Assembly: GCA_964344935.1 (NCBI GenBank)
Contig: CAYFPL010000006.1
Coordinates: forward strand, 314,332-378,331
From: GCA-2731375 sp964344935
GTDB taxonomy: Bacteria > Pseudomonadota > Alphaproteobacteria > GCA-2731375
Direction of reading: 5' to 3'
DNA: 64,000 nt
Part shown: one piece after another, positions 61,311 through 64,000 of the stretch
How positions within the stretch are numbered: the stretch's first letter is position 1
How the letters are laid out: each line of letters opens with the position of its first letter
Made by a program: the position numbers and the translations under genes
The notes under the pieces: generated by a model
What the model saw: only the letters and a program-made list of their open reading frames with translations
Databases searched by the model: none
Told to the model about the DNA's origin: nothing

Positions 61311-61622
61311 TTACTCAAGATTCCTAGAACAAGTACACATTACTGCCCTAATCATACGACGAAATCGGGATTATTCGAGCGCAAAATTAGCCGCACTTTC
61401 TACCGGTTGAATGCAGATCCATGTATTTGTTGCGGGATCGCGGATTTTCCGCCAATTGCCGGGCGCCCGGCGGAGCCAATTTGCCCTTCTGCGACTTGAC
61501 ACATTCGCCTGTTGCACCTAAAAACCGCCGCGACCCAAGCTCGCGCGAATGCTAGCCGCGCGGCTTGGTTTTGCGTGCATTTTTTTGGCTATGACTGGCG
61601 TTTGGTGGAACGGTAACGGCTG
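61311..61622. other. Intergenic region upstream of ffh
   Basis: 312 bases with no gene. It holds the ffh promoter described separately, a GC-rich palindromic stretch near 61459-61474 and, at the left end, the probable promoter of the PAS_5 gene. Confidence 0.5.
61496..61524 (+). promoter_or_regulatory. Sigma-70 type promoter of ffh
   Basis: TTGACA at 61496-61501 is a perfect -35; TAAAAA at 61519-61524 is a good -10, with a 17-base spacer. It would start transcription about 90 bases before ffh and probably drives ffh-rpsP-rimM. Confidence 0.7.
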
Positions 61623-63014
61623 ATGTTTGAAAGCCTGACAGACCGTCTGGGAACGGTATTCGACAAGCTCACCCGGCGCGGCGCGCTGAGCGAGGGCGAT
61701 GTTGACGCGGCCCTACGTGAGGTACGGCAAGCCTTGCTGGAAGCCGATGTGGCCCTATCCGTGGCCCGCGATTTCATCAAGCAAGTGCGCGAACGCGCTG
61801 TCGGTCAAGAGGTTATCAAGAGCGTCACGCCAGGCCAGATGGTGGTCAAGATCGTCAATGACTGCCTGGTTGAAACCCTCGGATCAGAAGCCGTTGAGAT
61901 CAATCTGAACGCGGTGCCGCCAGCGCCGATCATGATGGTCGGCCTGCAAGGTTCGGGCAAAACCACAACCACGGCCAAGCTGGCCAAGCGCCTTGTAGAG
62001 CGGGATAAAAAGACGGTCCTGATGGCCTCGCTCGATACCCGCCGTCCCGCAGCCATGGAGCAGCTAAAGGTCCTTGGCGAGCAGATCGATGTTCCGACCC
62101 TGCCCATCGTTGAAGGCCAGAACCCCAACGACATCGCCAATCGGGCCATGCAAGCGGCCAAGCTGCAGGGTTTCGATATCGTGCTGCTGGATACCGCCGG
62201 CCGCATGCATGTAGACGAAGCATTGATGGCCGAAGTCCAAGCCGTCCACGGCGTGGCACAACCGGTGGAAACTTTGCTGGTCGCCGACAGCCTTACGGGC
62301 CAGGACGCGGTCAACGTGGCGGAGCAGTTCAACAAACGCCTGAACCTGACCGGTATCGTGCTGACCAGGGTGGATGGCGACGGCCGCGGTGGCGCGGCGC
62401 TCTCCATGCGGGCGGTGACAGGCTGCCCCATCAAGCTTTTGGGCGTCGGTGAAAAGCTGGACGAGATCGAAACCTTCCACCCGGATCGCATCGCCTCCCG
62501 CATCCTCGGCATGGGCGACGTGGTCAGTTTGGTGGAGAAGGCCGCCGAAGGCATCGACGAAGAAGAAGCGGAAAAACTGGCCAAGAAAGTGCAAAAAGGC
62601 CAGTTCGACATGAACGATCTGCTGGATCAGTTACGGCAGATATCCAAGATGGGCGGTCTGGACGGCCTCATGGCCATGCTGCCCGGCGTCGGCAAGATGA
62701 AGAAACAAATGGCCGAGGCCAATCTCGACCCCAAGCTGATCAAGCGCCAGGAAGCCATCATCCTTTCCATGACGCTGGAAGAACGCACCAAACCGAAAAT
62801 CATCCATGCTTCGCGCAAGAAACGTATCGCGGCCGGTTCCGGCACCTCCGTCCAGGAAGTGAACCGGCTGTTGAAGCAGTTCAAGCAGATGTCCGGGATG
62901 ATGAAAAAGGTTTCGAAAATGGGCAAGAAAGGCATGATGCGTGGCGGTCTGCCCGGCCTCGGCGGGCCGCAGCAGGGCCTACCCGGCATGGGCGGCATGC
63001 TGCCCCCGCGCTAG
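61623..63014 (+). CDS. ffh: Signal recognition particle protein Ffh
   Basis: 463 residues. The N domain (FESLTDRLGTVFDKLTRRG) is followed by the GTPase domain with GLQGSGKTTTTAKLAK, DTAGRMHVDE and TRVDGDGRGGAALS, then the methionine-rich M domain (about 300-463), which binds 4.5S RNA and signal sequences. It targets inner membrane proteins co-translationally with FtsY. The tail is Gly/Met/Pro-rich (GMGGMLPPR). rpsP follows by 58 bases, the usual order. Confidence 0.98.
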   Translation: MFESLTDRLGTVFDKLTRRGALSEGDVDAALREVRQALLEADVALSVARDFIKQVRERAVGQEVIKSVTPGQMVVKIVNDCLVETLGSEAVEINLNAVPPAPIMMVGLQGSGKTTTTAKLAKRLVERDKKTVLMASLDTRRPAAMEQLKVLGEQIDVPTLPIVEGQNPNDIANRAMQAAKLQGFDIVLLDTAGRMHVDEALMAEVQAVHGVAQPVETLLVADSLTGQDAVNVAEQFNKRLNLTGIVLTRVDGDGRGGAALSMRAVTGCPIKLLGVGEKLDEIETFHPDRIASRILGMGDVVSLVEKAAEGIDEEEAEKLAKKVQKGQFDMNDLLDQLRQISKMGGLDGLMAMLPGVGKMKKQMAEANLDPKLIKRQEAIILSMTLEERTKPKIIHASRKKRIAAGSGTSVQEVNRLLKQFKQMSGMMKKVSKMGKKGMMRGGLPGLGGPQQGLPGMGGMLPPR

Positions 63015-63072
63015 CAATTCTTAAGATAGACACCACCGAATTCAGAATATTGCAGGAAACAGGAATACCCAT

Positions 63073-63558
63073 ATGTCATTGAAGATCAGACTGGCCCGTG
63101 GCGGGGCAAAGAAACGGCCCCACTATCGCATTGTGGTCGCCGATAGCCGTATGCCGCGAGATGGCCGCTATATCGAGCGGCTCGGCACTTACGACCCGCT
63201 GCTGGACAAGGACAGCGAAAGCCGCGTGGTGCTGAAGGACGAACGCATCCGCTATTGGCTGGACAAGGGCGCCAAGCCTACGGACCGGGTGGCCAGGTTC
63301 CTTGGCCAGGCGGAGATCATCCCGATGCCGGCGCAACGGAACAATCCGCAAAAGGCTAAGCCCAAGGCAAAGGCGCAGGAGCGCCTGGCTGCCGCAGCAG
63401 AGGCGGCGGAGGCTGCCAAGGCGGAGGCGGAAGCGCCTGCGGAAGAGGCCCCGGTCGAAGAGGCGGCTGCCGAGGAAGCGCCAGCGGAGGAAGCTGCGGA
63501 AGAAACGGCGGAAGAAGCCCCGGCCGAGGAAGCCGAAGAGGAAAAGGCGGAGGAGTAG
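63073..63558 (+). CDS. rpsP: 30S ribosomal protein S16 with acidic tail
   Basis: 161 residues. The first 80 or so are the S16 core: LKIRLARGGAKKRPHYRIVV, SRMPRDGRYIERLGTYDP and RIRYWLDKGAKPTDRVARFL. The last 70 are low-complexity Ala/Glu (EEAPAEEAAEETAEE-type), which roughly doubles the usual length; similar tails occur in other alphaproteobacteria. AGGAAACAGG lies before the ATG. rimM follows by 27 bases. Confidence 0.97.
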   Translation: MSLKIRLARGGAKKRPHYRIVVADSRMPRDGRYIERLGTYDPLLDKDSESRVVLKDERIRYWLDKGAKPTDRVARFLGQAEIIPMPAQRNNPQKAKPKAKAQERLAAAAEAAEAAKAEAEAPAEEAPVEEAAAEEAPAEEAAEETAEEAPAEEAEEEKAEE

Positions 63559-63585
63559 CCCCGCCGCCGGGCCCGGTGTAGGGAA

Positions 63586-64000
63586 ATGGCCGACGAACGC
63601 CTTCTGATGGGCGAAATTGTCGCCGCCCACGGCATCAAGGGCCTGGTGAAACTTCGCAGTTACACCGAAACGCCAGAGGACATCACCGCCTATGGCCCCT
63701 TGCGTGACGAGGCCGGGCGGGAAGTTGAGATTACCTTGCGGGGCCCGACGAAGGGCGGCCTTCTGGCGGCGGTTTCAGGAGTGGGTAACCGCGACCAGGC
63801 AGAGGCGTTGAAGGGCACGCAATTATATGTCGAACGGGGCATGCTGCCCGAACTGACGGATGATGATGACGAGTTCTACCACGCCGACCTGATCGGTCTG
63901 GCCGTGGAATTTTCGGATGGGAGACCATTTGGCCGCATCAAGGCGATGCATAATTTCGGCGCCGGCGACATCCTCGAAATCGGCGCCGGTGAAGGCAAAG
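63586..64000 (+). CDS. rimM: Ribosome maturation factor RimM, C-terminus cut off by window edge
   Basis: 138 residues are visible from the ATG at 63586, preceded by TAGGGAA. The N-terminal barrel starts RLLMGEIVAAHGIKGLVKL, the family signature (G-x-I-x-x-x-H-G-I-K-G), and FYHADLIGLAVEF begins the PRC-like second domain, with FGAGDILEI. RimM binds S19 and helps 30S maturation. Its place after rpsP matches the rpsP-rimM-trmD-rplS operon. Confidence 0.95.
   Translation, partial: MADERLLMGEIVAAHGIKGLVKLRSYTETPEDITAYGPLRDEAGREVEITLRGPTKGGLLAAVSGVGNRDQAEALKGTQLYVERGMLPELTDDDDEFYHADLIGLAVEFSDGRPFGRIKAMHNFGAGDILEIGAGEGK

Noticed and set aside
63076..63630. Minus-strand frame antisense to rpsP rich in Arg/Leu/Phe
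   Set aside because: Shadow of the Ala/Glu repeat tail of S16.
1..64000. CRISPR arrays, transposases, tRNA and rRNA genes
   Set aside because: No regular spaced repeats, transposase-like proteins, tRNA T-loop/acceptor patterns or rRNA segments were seen on either strand.

Overview
The window looks like a chromosomal segment of an alphaproteobacterium, probably a marine or aquatic member of the Rhodospirillales or a close relative. The basis is the high-GC coding style, the ffh-rpsP-rimM order with an acidic S16 tail, a long type-2 LeuA, PAS_5 and GlcG/HbpS proteins, an FNR-type regulator with the alphaproteobacterial cysteine pattern, CtrA-like TTAA-N7-TTAA boxes and a lipid A gene cluster. 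This placement is inference from gene content. I saw no rRNA, tRNA, CRISPR array, insertion sequence or prophage.

Layout. 1-7.4 kb: a cut-off gene, a lipoprotein with an internal duplication, a two-domain VOC protein, a dienelactone-hydrolase-like/HbpS/Nudix minus-strand group, a small exported protein, RidA, a DUF350 protein, a trypsin-fold protease and a porin. 7.5-12.5 kb: a CaiB-type CoA transferase, then the tightly packed coaBC-dut-Rrf2-cysK-GNAT run. 12.5-20 kb: a tandem-domain nucleotide cyclase, an amidohydrolase, a DHA2 efflux pump, a luciferase-like oxidoreductase, a coupled TM2-protein pair and a DUF1624 membrane protein preceded by a coupled 54-codon ORF. 20-27 kb: a SAM-cyclase-ATPase-TPR signalling protein, leuA with a coupled upstream ORF, a stack of CtrA-like boxes and a Rieske oxygenase.

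27-34.5 kb is the most accessory-looking part. It holds a 1052-residue TPR-CHAT lipoprotein (putative caspase-like protease) with codon use unlike its neighbours, bounded by copies of a short palindromic motif; a GMC oxidoreductase behind a strong inverted repeat; and a small Cys/His-rich protein with an FNR-like class II promoter, close to an FNR-type regulator gene. The fnr upstream region carries an unassigned minus-strand intrinsic terminator with an anti-Shine-Dalgarno loop, a candidate small RNA.

35-42 kb: a diiron ferritin-like protein and a translationally coupled lipid A/LPS cluster (MsbA-like ABC transporter, DUF374 acyltransferase, WaaA, LpxK, LpxL-like). 42-43.2 kb: a divergent cytochrome c/cupredoxin pair whose two promoters both show the 19-bp spacer and ACCTTCC half-site of CueR-type copper control. 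43-53 kb: paired acyl-CoA dehydrogenases, a homocysteine methyltransferase-like protein with an altered zinc site, Hsp20, an Asp-box protein, a cyclic-nucleotide-type phosphodiesterase and two divergent oxidoreductase pairs (HpaB-like/TauD-like and SDR/LLM). 53-64 kb: a winged-helix TPR regulator, a methyltransferase, a Sel1 protein, an orphan branched-chain-type solute-binding protein beside a chemoreceptor, a PAS_5 protein, and ffh-rpsP-rimM running off the end.

Themes that connect genes: cyclic nucleotide signalling (two cyclase-domain proteins and one class III phosphodiesterase), oxygen and copper control, and envelope biogenesis. All functions are read from sequence motifs by eye; no search was run.
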